A DNA stretch of 12,488 nt from Candidatus Methanoperedens sp. (GCA_023249275.1 JAHFCV010000054.1:1-12488), one strand, 5' to 3'; numbered from the stretch's first letter, positions 4,895-11,729 are shown. Notes: generated by a model not told the origin, from the sequence alone. Translations and numbers: made by a program.

Positions 4895-6472
4895 ATGAGG
4901 CGGTGGTTAAATACAGGCTTGGTTTTCTTAATTTTATTCTCTTTGTTCATTCAGCCCACTTATGGGATTGCCAGCCCAACAATCCAGATAGAAGTGAACG
5001 GCACTAATAATTTGCCGGTCAAAGAAGCAACAATAGAGGTTTTTTCCCTTAATAGGTCTGATGCATCCAGTTTATATCTTTATTCAAATGAAAATGGGAC
5101 TGCACTTTTTCAAGGTGAACAAAATCAGACATACACATTCAAGATTACGGCTGAAAACTATGAACCTGTATCGAAGAATATAACGATTTCACCGCTTATT
5201 GCTGAGAATAAATTAAAGTTTACTTTATCTCCGCTTAAAAGCCAGAAAGACTCTGGATTTTTACCGATTTTTATTCCTGCATTATTGGGGCTTTTAATGT
5301 TTATATTCTGGGCTTATAGATTTTATAATAACCATGTATCTCCCCCCTGGTATGAAAAATACATAAGAAATTCTTTGCTCTTGCTGTCATTATTTTCATG
5401 GATTCCTGTTATTATGTATTTGCTGTACAAACAAAAAGAGTATATAGTATTATCAGATAATCTTCGCTTTCCGGTATATATACCAGTAGCCGCGCTAATA
5501 GGGGTTCTTTCCTATTTGCTAATGAGCATTCAAGAGATTTTTTCTCAAAAAATACATGTATATAAGAAAAAAAGTATCGTGTATGGTTACCTGCGACGAA
5601 TCATTATTGCGCCATACATTGCTATTTTGGGAGTTTATATTTTGTTGGATGCTGTTAAAATACAGAATTTGTGGTTCGTTCTGTTATTTTCGTTTTTTAC
5701 CGGCATGTTCACTAAAACAATCGAGGTTTGGTTATATAAATCAATTCAAGGATTATTGCCTGAAGAATTACGAAACGAATTTAATGAACGTGATAAATAC
5801 AACGTTGAAAATTCCGAACTTGTGGTTCGGCTTAGTGTAGAAGAAGACGTTGCTAATCAGTTGTATCTTTACAACAATATAGACTCTGTGGAACAACTTG
5901 CAGTCGCTGATTTTCATAAGTTAAAAAATAATAAAGGGATAAATGAAAAATATTTTGACTATATTTTTGAGAAAGCTAATGAACAAGTTGTTGAAATAAA
6001 TAGATTAAAAGAAATTTTATGTTTGACTCCGTTTCAATTGAACTTGTTGGTCGATAAAGCTAAAGTATATTCAGTAAAAGATTTTGTAAATGTTGATGTT
6101 GAATCAATTGATTGGAAAATGAAAGAAGCTACTGAAAATACGAAAATATCTACCCTGTTTAAACAAAAACAAATAAAAGCTAATGAAAATTTAAAAATCC
6201 TGTCTCTTGAAGACTTGAAAAAATCACGTGATATTTCAAAAGAAAAGGCAGATTATTTTGAAATTTTAAATTTACATTCAGATATCAGAACGATTGGGAT
6301 TTCTAACTGGAATGTTGAAGATACCCAAAAATTATTGGGATATCAAATTAAGACATTGAATGATTTAAAGAATCTGTGCGAGAGTGAAGGAAAGAACAAT
6401 GTTCTTGAGAAAATGAAAGATATTCCCAGAATTTCTGACTTAATTGAGAAGATACTTTTGATTGAGGTTTAA
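4895..6472 (+). CDS. Orphan membrane protein: exported domain, five TM spans, cytosolic helical repeats
   Basis: I do not recognise this 525-residue protein as a named family. Residues 1-25 form a signal peptide (MRRW, then a hydrophobic core, then PTYGIAS). Residues 27-113 look like a carboxypeptidase-regulatory/transthyretin-type beta-sandwich (VKEATIEVF, SNENGTALF, TYTFKITAENYEP) and carry five N-glycosylation sequons at Asn35, 53, 67, 77 and 95. Five hydrophobic spans follow near 122-144, 159-178, 193-213, 234-255 and 258-278. The positive charges in the 214-233 loop (KKK, RR) put the C-terminus in the cytosol. Residues 310-525 are helical and contain repeats resembling helix-hairpin-helix/DUF4332 units (NIDSVEQLAVADFHKL). 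The architecture suggests a surface receptor or envelope scaffold signalling inward, which is inference. The gene is AT-rich compared with its neighbours, stands alone and appears leaderless. Confidence 0.85.
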   Translation: MRRWLNTGLVFLILFSLFIQPTYGIASPTIQIEVNGTNNLPVKEATIEVFSLNRSDASSLYLYSNENGTALFQGEQNQTYTFKITAENYEPVSKNITISPLIAENKLKFTLSPLKSQKDSGFLPIFIPALLGLLMFIFWAYRFYNNHVSPPWYEKYIRNSLLLLSLFSWIPVIMYLLYKQKEYIVLSDNLRFPVYIPVAALIGVLSYLLMSIQEIFSQKIHVYKKKSIVYGYLRRIIIAPYIAILGVYILLDAVKIQNLWFVLLFSFFTGMFTKTIEVWLYKSIQGLLPEELRNEFNERDKYNVENSELVVRLSVEEDVANQLYLYNNIDSVEQLAVADFHKLKNNKGINEKYFDYIFEKANEQVVEINRLKEILCLTPFQLNLLVDKAKVYSVKDFVNVDVESIDWKMKEATENTKISTLFKQKQIKANENLKILSLEDLKKSRDISKEKADYFEILNLHSDIRTIGISNWNVEDTQKLLGYQIKTLNDLKNLCESEGKNNVLEKMKDIPRISDLIEKILLIEV

Positions 6473-6484
6473 TCCAATTTAATT

Positions 6485-6724
6485 TCATTCTTCATCCCGC
6501 GTTATCCAGTAAACCGCTTTATACTTCTCAGCAAAACCGAAGATGTTTTTCGCCATTACCGCCCTTCCATATTCCTTAAGGTCGCCGCCCTGGTCATATA
6601 TGAAAGTATTTTCACCCAGTTTTGTTACTTTAAAAACTTCCCCTTTTTCCTCTGTTCCTACATGCAGCACATCCCCAATTTTTAAATCCTTTATCTTTGG
6701 TCGGACTGTTGTTTTCTCTACCAT
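6485..6724 (-). CDS. Small conserved-looking protein, 79 residues
   Basis: I cannot name this protein. It is soluble and looks beta-rich: IKDLKIGDVLHVG, then GEVFKVTKLGENTFIYDQGG, then an alternating tail ending in AVYWITRDEE. KIGDVLHVG...GEVFKVTKL resembles the small SH3-like barrels found in some archaeal DUF2098-type proteins, but the match is weak. It lies 50 bases after tyrA on the same strand and may be the third gene of the aroE-tyrA operon. The ribosome binding site is poor: GAGGAAA lies about 17 bases before ATG 6724, too far for normal use. It converges on the membrane-protein gene with 12 bases between. Confidence 0.7.
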   Translation of the reverse strand: MVEKTTVRPKIKDLKIGDVLHVGTEEKGEVFKVTKLGENTFIYDQGGDLKEYGRAVMAKNIFGFAEKYKAVYWITRDEE

Positions 6725-6774
6725 AATATCAAATCCATTTTCCTCTGTTGCGTGTATTTCATATCTAATAAACC

Positions 6775-8076
6775 TTACCTGATAGTACAGCCTATACCCT
6801 TAAGAAGAACCTCAATACTTCCCTGCACCGGGGCTGCATCAATATCACCAAATATTGTGACCCTATATGTCACACTTTGTGTATTATCTTTATTATAAAC
6901 ATCAATAATCTCAACTGAAACCACACCATCTGACTTACCAACTACGTTTCTTATAATTTCCGCATCAGAACCCTGCGGGATAAAAACTGAGATGTCGCGT
7001 GTCACATTTTTTAAATTTGCGGCTTTCCACTCATATAACTCTTTTTCATCCAAAAGCCTTACATTCTCTATCAAAAGCTCGGTCGTCCTTCCTCCACGCT
7101 CAATGAGGACTGTCCTGGGCGTTACTTTTTTAACAATCCCGAGGTGAACCACGCCAGAATATATATGCGAAAGTGCCCGCTCATTGCCAATGGAGCGCAC
7201 AAGTTCCTCATGCTCTGCTATTTTAGTGCCTATAAGCTTCTCCGAGCGCCGGAGTGCGGATTCCGTATCCCCGAAATGAGCCGCGGCTTTTTTCATTATG
7301 CCCACAAAGCCTTCAATATCTTTCTTCCTGACAGTTTCTGCCATGAGGTTGCACTGGTCGATATATGCCTTATGCACCTTCGAAACCTCAGGGTTCATCT
7401 GTATCATGGCATACAGGTAGGGATTTTGCGCCAGTATCCTGCCCACGAGGTCAAGCATAATATCATACATCGGGCTCATGAACCTTCTTGAATTCGCAAC
7501 GTCGAATTCAAGCTCCCTGAAAACAGCTCCTATGGAAATGTAAGCAAAATGCGTGAGCCCCTGCACCACAGCCATCATTTTGTCATGCGCCACCGCGTCC
7601 ATTATCTCGATATGCGCGCCGTTGTCCTCATACAGGCTTTTGATTACCGGAAACCACTTTTCGCACCTGCCTTTTACCGGCGTAAATATTACTATCTGCC
7701 CTCTTATATCAGGAATGGAAGGGCCGAACATGGGATGCGACCCCAGGATTTCAACATCTTGAGGCGCATACTTCCGCATTGCTTCAAGGGGACCTGTTTT
7801 AATGGAGGTGATATCCATGAGCAAACTTCCCGCAGACAATTTGGGTGCGATTTCCCTGATAGTCTTTTCCGTGATATTGATGGGGACTGAAATCATGACG
7901 ATATCACTTGTGTTTATCTCTTTATCGAGGTCGTCTGCAAATTGCACGCCCAATTCCTCTGCTATGTCTTTTCTTTTGTTGATGCCCCATATCACCACGT
8001 CAAAACCATGCTTCTTATAAAATTTAACAAACCACCTGCCTGTCTCGCCTGTCCCGCCAATTATCAATATTTTCAT
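6775..8076 (-). CDS. tyrA: Prephenate dehydrogenase with C-terminal extension
   Basis: TyrA oxidatively decarboxylates prephenate to 4-hydroxyphenylpyruvate for tyrosine synthesis. The N-terminal Rossmann domain has GGTGETGRWF (residues 7-16), SVPINITEKTI and DITSIKTGPL. The catalytic domain has GSHPMFGPS (112-120, with the family's catalytic His) and HDKMMAVVQGLTHF (164-177). At 433 residues it is about 150 longer than minimal TyrA. A beta-rich segment (303-345) is followed by residues 360-433, which look like a ferredoxin-fold anticodon-binding (FDX-ACB) domain: RDISVFIP, then SVEIIDVYNKDN, then SVTYRVTIFGD. This is the arrangement at the C-terminus of bacterial PheT. It may be an allosteric domain, as ACT domains are in other TyrA proteins. 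ATG 8076 overlaps the aroE stop by four bases (ATGA), so the two are translationally coupled. Confidence 0.9.
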   Translation of the reverse strand: MKILIIGGTGETGRWFVKFYKKHGFDVVIWGINKRKDIAEELGVQFADDLDKEINTSDIVMISVPINITEKTIREIAPKLSAGSLLMDITSIKTGPLEAMRKYAPQDVEILGSHPMFGPSIPDIRGQIVIFTPVKGRCEKWFPVIKSLYEDNGAHIEIMDAVAHDKMMAVVQGLTHFAYISIGAVFRELEFDVANSRRFMSPMYDIMLDLVGRILAQNPYLYAMIQMNPEVSKVHKAYIDQCNLMAETVRKKDIEGFVGIMKKAAAHFGDTESALRRSEKLIGTKIAEHEELVRSIGNERALSHIYSGVVHLGIVKKVTPRTVLIERGGRTTELLIENVRLLDEKELYEWKAANLKNVTRDISVFIPQGSDAEIIRNVVGKSDGVVSVEIIDVYNKDNTQSVTYRVTIFGDIDAAPVQGSIEVLLKGIGCTIR

Positions 8077-8888
8077 TCCAGCCTCTCCCTCACAGCCTTT
8101 TCCATGACATCAACAGGCGGCGTCTTTCCTGTCCATATTTTGAAAGCCTCAGCGCCCTGGTAAACAAGCATCATCACGCCATCGATTGTTTTTGCGCCTG
8201 CTTTTTTAGCTTCCGAAAGTAACATGGTGTTTATCGGGTTATAGACAATATCGAATACCACAAGGCTGCTGTGCATCATATCCGAAGTGACGATTGTTTC
8301 GGATATTTTGGGGGACATGCCTACAGCAGTCGAATTTATGAGAATATCGCTGTTTTGGACAAGGTTTTTAAGGTCACCAAAACCCGATGCTCTTGCTTTC
8401 CCGACCCTGCCAACATCTTTCGCAAGGGCAATTGCCCTCCCCGGCGTCCTGTTGGCAATGGTAATGCTGGCGCCATCGGATGCAAGCTGGAAGGCTATCG
8501 CTCTTGCTGCGCCTCCTGCGCCAAGGAGCAGCACGTTCTTTCCTCTGATTTTAACGCCGCCGCCTTCAAGAGCCATTTTAGCCCCAAGACCGTCCGTGTT
8601 ATACCCCACGATGCCTTTTTTAAAATCCACGGTGTTCACTGCGCCTATCTGTTTTGCAAGTTCTGCGGGCTTGACTATTTCAAGGGCTTTTTCTTTTAAA
8701 GGTATAGTAAGGTTTAATCCCCCAAACCCAAGAGCATGCGCCCCATATATCGCATCATGCAAGGATTCGGGACCGACCCTGAATGCATGATATTCACAGT
8801 CCATGCCGAGAGCCCTGAAGGCTGCATTGTGCATAGCTGGAGAAAGGCTGTGGGACACAGGGTCGCCAAGAACTCCGAATAGCTTCAT
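8073..8888 (-). CDS. aroE: Shikimate dehydrogenase
   Basis: AroE reduces 3-dehydroshikimate to shikimate with NADPH, the fourth step of the shikimate pathway. The 271-residue length is normal. The substrate site is visible in DPVSHSLSPAMHN (9-21), NLTIPLK with catalytic Lys65, and GYNTDG with catalytic Asp99. The cofactor site is visible in LLGAGGAARA (121-130) and the NRTP motif that favours NADP. NSTAVGM and the C-terminal VYQGAEAFKIWTG are also family motifs. The start ATG 8888 has AGGA just upstream. It is the first gene of an operon with tyrA, so a single transcript would supply a middle and a late step of tyrosine synthesis. Confidence 0.96.
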   Translation of the reverse strand: MKLFGVLGDPVSHSLSPAMHNAAFRALGMDCEYHAFRVGPESLHDAIYGAHALGFGGLNLTIPLKEKALEIVKPAELAKQIGAVNTVDFKKGIVGYNTDGLGAKMALEGGGVKIRGKNVLLLGAGGAARAIAFQLASDGASITIANRTPGRAIALAKDVGRVGKARASGFGDLKNLVQNSDILINSTAVGMSPKISETIVTSDMMHSSLVVFDIVYNPINTMLLSEAKKAGAKTIDGVMMLVYQGAEAFKIWTGKTPPVDVMEKAVRERLE

Positions 8889-9029
8889 GCTATCCTAATT
8901 AATTGTGATGGTTAAAAAGTATTTTGATAAGGAACTCGTACACTGAAGTAAAACTATTTTTTGCCAAGCATGCCACACGGCATCCACACCGCAATGTTTT
9001 TAAAGGGATTCGTACAATTATAGAAGTGC

Positions 9030-9062
9030 TTGCATAGATGCGAAAAGATTACATCCATGCAA
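9030..9062 (+). repeat. Imperfect hairpin, 10 of 11 pairs
   Basis: TTGCATAGATG (9030-9040) pairs with CATCCATGCAA (9052-9062) with one A/C mismatch, around the loop CGAAAAGATTA. A T-rich TATA-like stretch at 8997-9005 would place a + strand transcript start near 9027, immediately before the stem, so this may be the 5' hairpin of a small RNA. No transcript evidence exists here. Confidence 0.5.
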
Positions 9063-9114
9063 ATAATCATCCAGAGAAAAGTAGTTAGGATTAGATATTC
9101 ATACTCACATAGGG

Positions 9115-9136
9115 GGTCACAAAACCAAGAGTGACC
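9115..9136 (+). repeat. Perfect inverted repeat GGTCAC/GTGACC
   Basis: GGTCAC at 9115-9120 and GTGACC at 9131-9136 are separated by AAAACCAAGA. A seventh G.U pair is possible outside. As DNA it would be a dyad of 16-base centre spacing suited to a dimeric regulator; as RNA it is a 6-7 bp stem-loop. It lies about 40 bases before the putative dnaG TATA box. Confidence 0.5.
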
Positions 9137-9172
9137 TGATATATCAATGTTACCTGTCATTTCCGGTTTGGG

Positions 9173-9181
9173 ATATAAAAT
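9173..9181 (+). promoter_or_regulatory. Putative TATA box of dnaG
   Basis: ATATAAAAT is the best TATA match before dnaG. It predicts a start near 9203 and hence a leader of about 95 bases, long for an archaeal mRNA. A second A-rich candidate at 9220-9228 would give a leader of about 50 bases. Confidence 0.4.
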
Positions 9182-9298
9182 AAAGAGTCCGAAAACCAAC
9201 AAGGAATTTGTTAGTCCAGGATAAAAAACGACAAAATTAGCAAAGCCCAGACCCATGACATTCTTTTTCTAACGCTATTCTAAGGGAGGGTAATATAT

Positions 9299-10609
9299 AT
9301 GCAAAATTCAGATACCACAAAATATATCATTCACGCTTCAATAAAAGCGGATGGAGTTATAGAACGCCCTGACGTTGTAGGGGCGATATTCGGACAGACA
9401 GAGGGTCTCATCGGCAGCGATCTTGACCTGAGGGAACTGCAAAAAAGCGGGAGAATCGGACGGCTTGAAGTCAACATCAAATCAACCATGGGTAAATCAA
9501 GCGGAACAATAGAAATACCTTCCAGCCTTGATAAGGTTGAAACAGCAGTCCTTGGAGCAAGCCTTGAAACGATTGACAGGATAGGTCCCTGCATTTCTAA
9601 TATCAGTGTCGTAAAAATAGAAGATGTCAGGTCATCAAAAAGAAAACAGGTTGTAGACCGTGCAAAGCAAATACTTACAGCGATGTTCGATGAAATGCTC
9701 CCTGAAAGCCAGGAAATCGTAGATGAAGTAAGGCAATCAGTGAGGATTGAAGAGATGACAACCTATGGGAAAGATAACATCCCGATGGGACCAAATGTCC
9801 TGGATTCGGATGCCATAATTGTAGTTGAGGGGCGCGCTGATGTGCTGAATCTTCTGCGTTACGGTATTAAGAACTCTATTGCAGTTGGCGGAACCAACGT
9901 GCCTCAGGCTGTTGTAGACCTGTGCAAGAAAAAGACAGTTACGGCTTTTACCGACGGCGACAGGGGCGGAGAACTGATAATTAAAGAACTGCTCCAGGTC
10001 GCTGATATCGATTATATCTCGCGCGCTCCTGATGGGAAAGGCGTAGAGGAACTCGTCCAGAAAGAGGTTGTGAAATCGTTAAGGCAGAAAATACCTGTGG
10101 AGCAGGCGCTTGATTATTACCAGGTTGGTAAAAAGAGAAGGCTTGCTATCGTGGCTGCAACACGGAAAAAGACATCCGGAAAGGGCGAACCAACATTTTC
10201 TGAAGAAATGGAGATGAAGCCCGCCAAGGAAGAGCTTGCAGAGTTTGAAGTTCCCGAGACAGAAAAGGCAGAAAGACCCAGGCAGAGGGAAGAAGCCAGG
10301 GAAGAAAAGAAAATGGAGGTCGCACAGAGCCCCTTCCATGAACACATAGCTAAATTGAGTGGCACACTCAGCGCGCACCTTATCGATGAGCAAAACAGTA
10401 CCATAAGCGAAGTGCCTGTGCGCGACCTTGCAAATGCATTAAAGGATTCAAACGGCAATGTCAAAAGCGTGGTGTTTGACGGTGTGATAACCCAGCGCAT
10501 AGTCGATATTGCAACCGAGAAAGGAATAGAGACCCTGATAGGCGCAAAAATGGGAAGCCTGGTAAAAACCCCGGCTTCGATGCATATTGAAACCTCAAAT
10601 GAACTTTAG
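9299..10609 (+). CDS. dnaG: Archaeal DnaG (TOPRIM primase / exosome subunit)
   Basis: Archaeal DnaG has a TOPRIM primase fold and is a stable subunit of the RNA exosome, where it binds Csl4 and assists degradation of A-rich RNA; it also has primer-synthesis activity. The N-terminal domain (1-165) shows the family sequence YIIHASIKADGVIERPDVVG and FGQTEGLIG. The TOPRIM core spans about 170-260, with the metal-binding Glu177 (VVEGRAD) and Asp219/Asp221 (FTDGDRGG). A highly charged linker (about 290-345, rich in Glu and Lys) precedes a C-terminal domain (347-436). The length of 436 is normal for archaeal DnaG; it lacks the bacterial zinc-finger and helicase-binding parts. ATG 9299 is preceded by GGGAGGG at 9284-9290. 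Confidence 0.95.
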   Translation: MQNSDTTKYIIHASIKADGVIERPDVVGAIFGQTEGLIGSDLDLRELQKSGRIGRLEVNIKSTMGKSSGTIEIPSSLDKVETAVLGASLETIDRIGPCISNISVVKIEDVRSSKRKQVVDRAKQILTAMFDEMLPESQEIVDEVRQSVRIEEMTTYGKDNIPMGPNVLDSDAIIVVEGRADVLNLLRYGIKNSIAVGGTNVPQAVVDLCKKKTVTAFTDGDRGGELIIKELLQVADIDYISRAPDGKGVEELVQKEVVKSLRQKIPVEQALDYYQVGKKRRLAIVAATRKKTSGKGEPTFSEEMEMKPAKEELAEFEVPETEKAERPRQREEAREEKKMEVAQSPFHEHIAKLSGTLSAHLIDEQNSTISEVPVRDLANALKDSNGNVKSVVFDGVITQRIVDIATEKGIETLIGAKMGSLVKTPASMHIETSNEL

Positions 10610-10617
10610 GAATCAAG

Positions 10618-11652
10618 ATGTGGATAAATCCTCACCCTGATTTTAACCCTGAAAAACCCCTGTTCGTTTGCATCCTTGCTAATACGGAAACCGCCAAAAT
10701 CCCGAATATATCCGCTGCAGGAAAATCCCCGCAGCTTACGGATTATACCCCTGCCGCAGATGCGGAACTTGTAGAAACAGGGAATGCAATAAGTATCAAT
10801 GAGCCTGCAATGACGCCATCAGGCGCGCCTACTCCAGCCGTCTTAACCAGGGCTTCGATGCTGCTTACGGGGATTCCATGTCTTTTTATCAATTCAGGAC
10901 TGCGCGTTCGTCCCATGGTGCCGACTATCGATATTAATGCCATGCCAGGCGGGGATATCAGGAAAGGACATGCGGTTGTCGATGCCCTTGATATTTACAA
11001 AAAATCGCAGGCTCTGGGAAAAAAGCTCGGGAAACTCTCGGATTTTGTGATAATAGGCGAAAGCGTGCCAGGTGGAACCACGACAGCTCTTGGGGTGATG
11101 AATGCCCTGGGTTATGATAGTAAGGTTTCTTCCAGTTTTCCTGATAACCCTCTTGACCTTAAACACAGGGTTGTATCAGAGGGGATGAAGTCTGCAAGGA
11201 TTTCATTCGGCAGTTTAAAAAATGAGCCCTTGCGTGCAGTTGAGTGTCTTGGTGACCCCATGATGGCAGCCACAGCCGGGCTTGTGGACGGGCTTGGCAC
11301 AAAGACCGTGCTTGCAGGCGGGACGCAGATGGTTTCGGTTCTGGCAGTAATTAAACATCTCGGGCTGAAAAGGGATGTCTCAATTGCTACCACCCGTTAC
11401 GTTGCTGATGATGCAAGCGCAAATTTCAGGGAAATGACCGAGATGCTGGGCTATCAGGCATTTGCAGCCGACCCGGGTTTTGGCAGCTCTAAACGCGAAG
11501 GGCTTCGGATGTACGAGCGCGGGGATGTAAAAGAAGGCGTGGGGGCAGGCGGCGCCATGTTCGCTGCTGCAATGATGGGTTTTTCGCAAAAAGAGTTCAG
11601 GGAAAAAGTGGAAGAAGTGTGCGACAGTATTTTTGGCGCTGCTATTTCATAA
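10618..11652 (+). CDS. CobT-like nicotinate-nucleotide phosphoribosyltransferase (TIGR00303 type)
   Basis: This 344-residue protein belongs to the archaeal branch of the CobT family, which activates the lower-ligand base of cobamides as its alpha-ribotide. Visible are CLFINSGLRVRPMVP, the phosphate-binding GESVPGGTTTALG (147-159), RVVSEGMKSAR, VLAGGTQMVSVLAV (231-244), ATTRYVADD and a C-terminal KEGVGAGGAMFAAAMMG (305-321). The Glu306 of this last block corresponds to the catalytic Glu region (EGTGA) of bacterial CobT. The archaeal branch has been less studied than the bacterial one, so the exact acceptor base is uncertain. It starts 8 bases after the dnaG stop, with AGGA overlapping that stop, so it is cotranscribed and probably coupled. 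There is no obvious functional link to DnaG. Confidence 0.88.
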   Translation: MWINPHPDFNPEKPLFVCILANTETAKIPNISAAGKSPQLTDYTPAADAELVETGNAISINEPAMTPSGAPTPAVLTRASMLLTGIPCLFINSGLRVRPMVPTIDINAMPGGDIRKGHAVVDALDIYKKSQALGKKLGKLSDFVIIGESVPGGTTTALGVMNALGYDSKVSSSFPDNPLDLKHRVVSEGMKSARISFGSLKNEPLRAVECLGDPMMAATAGLVDGLGTKTVLAGGTQMVSVLAVIKHLGLKRDVSIATTRYVADDASANFREMTEMLGYQAFAADPGFGSSKREGLRMYERGDVKEGVGAGGAMFAAAMMGFSQKEFREKVEEVCDSIFGAAIS

Positions 11653-11671
11653 AGCGACACCTCGCTTTATG
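11648..11671 (+). repeat. 9-bp hairpin overlapping the CobT-like stop codon
   Basis: CATAAAGCG (11648-11656) and CGCTTTATG (11663-11671) pair perfectly around ACACCT. The TAA stop of the CobT-like gene (11650-11652) is inside the stem. An alternative pairing of ACACC (11657-11661) with GGTGT (11673-11677) competes with it. Confidence 0.65.
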
Positions 11672-11678
11672 CGGTGTT

Positions 11679-11699
11679 CAGGTATGCTTCGCATACCTG
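11679..11699 (+). repeat. 9-bp hairpin with 3-base loop
   Basis: CAGGTATGC (11679-11687) and GCATACCTG (11691-11699) pair perfectly around TTC. The flanks also pair at longer range: AAGCGACA (11652-11659) with TGTCGTTT (11698-11705), one G.U pair. The block could therefore fold as a branched structure. It has no T-run directly after it. Confidence 0.7.
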
Positions 11700-11708
11700 T
11701 CGTTTGAT

Positions 11709-11729
11709 AAAACTTTCTTAAAGTTTTTT
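11709..11729 (+). terminator. A/T hairpin with T-run between convergent genes
   Basis: AAAACTTT (11709-11716) pairs with AAAGTTTT (11720-11727) around CTT and runs into six T at 11724-11729. On the + strand this resembles an intrinsic terminator for the dnaG-CobT transcript. It overlaps the last codons and the stop of the convergent regulator gene, whose own transcript would end in the palindromes at 11648-11699. Confidence 0.55.

Larger units (their letters stand above)
8889..9298 (+). other. 410-base intergenic region with hairpins and promoter-like boxes
   Basis: This gap lies between divergent aroE and dnaG, and I found no credible protein gene in it. It contains an 11-position imperfect hairpin at 9030-9062, a perfect 6-bp inverted repeat at 9115-9136, a short ATGCC/GGCAT hairpin at 8970-8983, and an imperfect repeat, AAGGAACTCGTACACT at 8931 and AAGGGATTCGTACAAT at 9004 (13 of 16 identical). 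TATA-like boxes lie at 8997-9005 and 9173-9181. The region is longer than two promoters need and could hold a small RNA. Confidence 0.6.

Noticed and set aside
4798..6490. Possible integration of an element at the initiator tRNA, because an AT-rich orphan gene follows it.
   Set aside because: I found no copy of the tRNA 3' end (TTCGAATCCATTCCCCGCT) after 6472, only short chance similarity near 6474-6505. No integrase is present.
8903..8946. A C/D-box-like RNA: GTGATGG at 8903 and CTGA at 8943.
   Set aside because: The C box deviates from RUGAUGA, there is no C'/D' pair and no terminal stem. The spacing alone is not enough.
8954..9256. A 100-codon open frame on the minus strand in the aroE-dnaG gap, with many hydrophobic residues.
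   Set aside because: No ribosome binding site before its ATG, a Cys/Trp-rich irregular composition without domain character, and overlap with the hairpins and the dnaG TATA box. It looks like chance.
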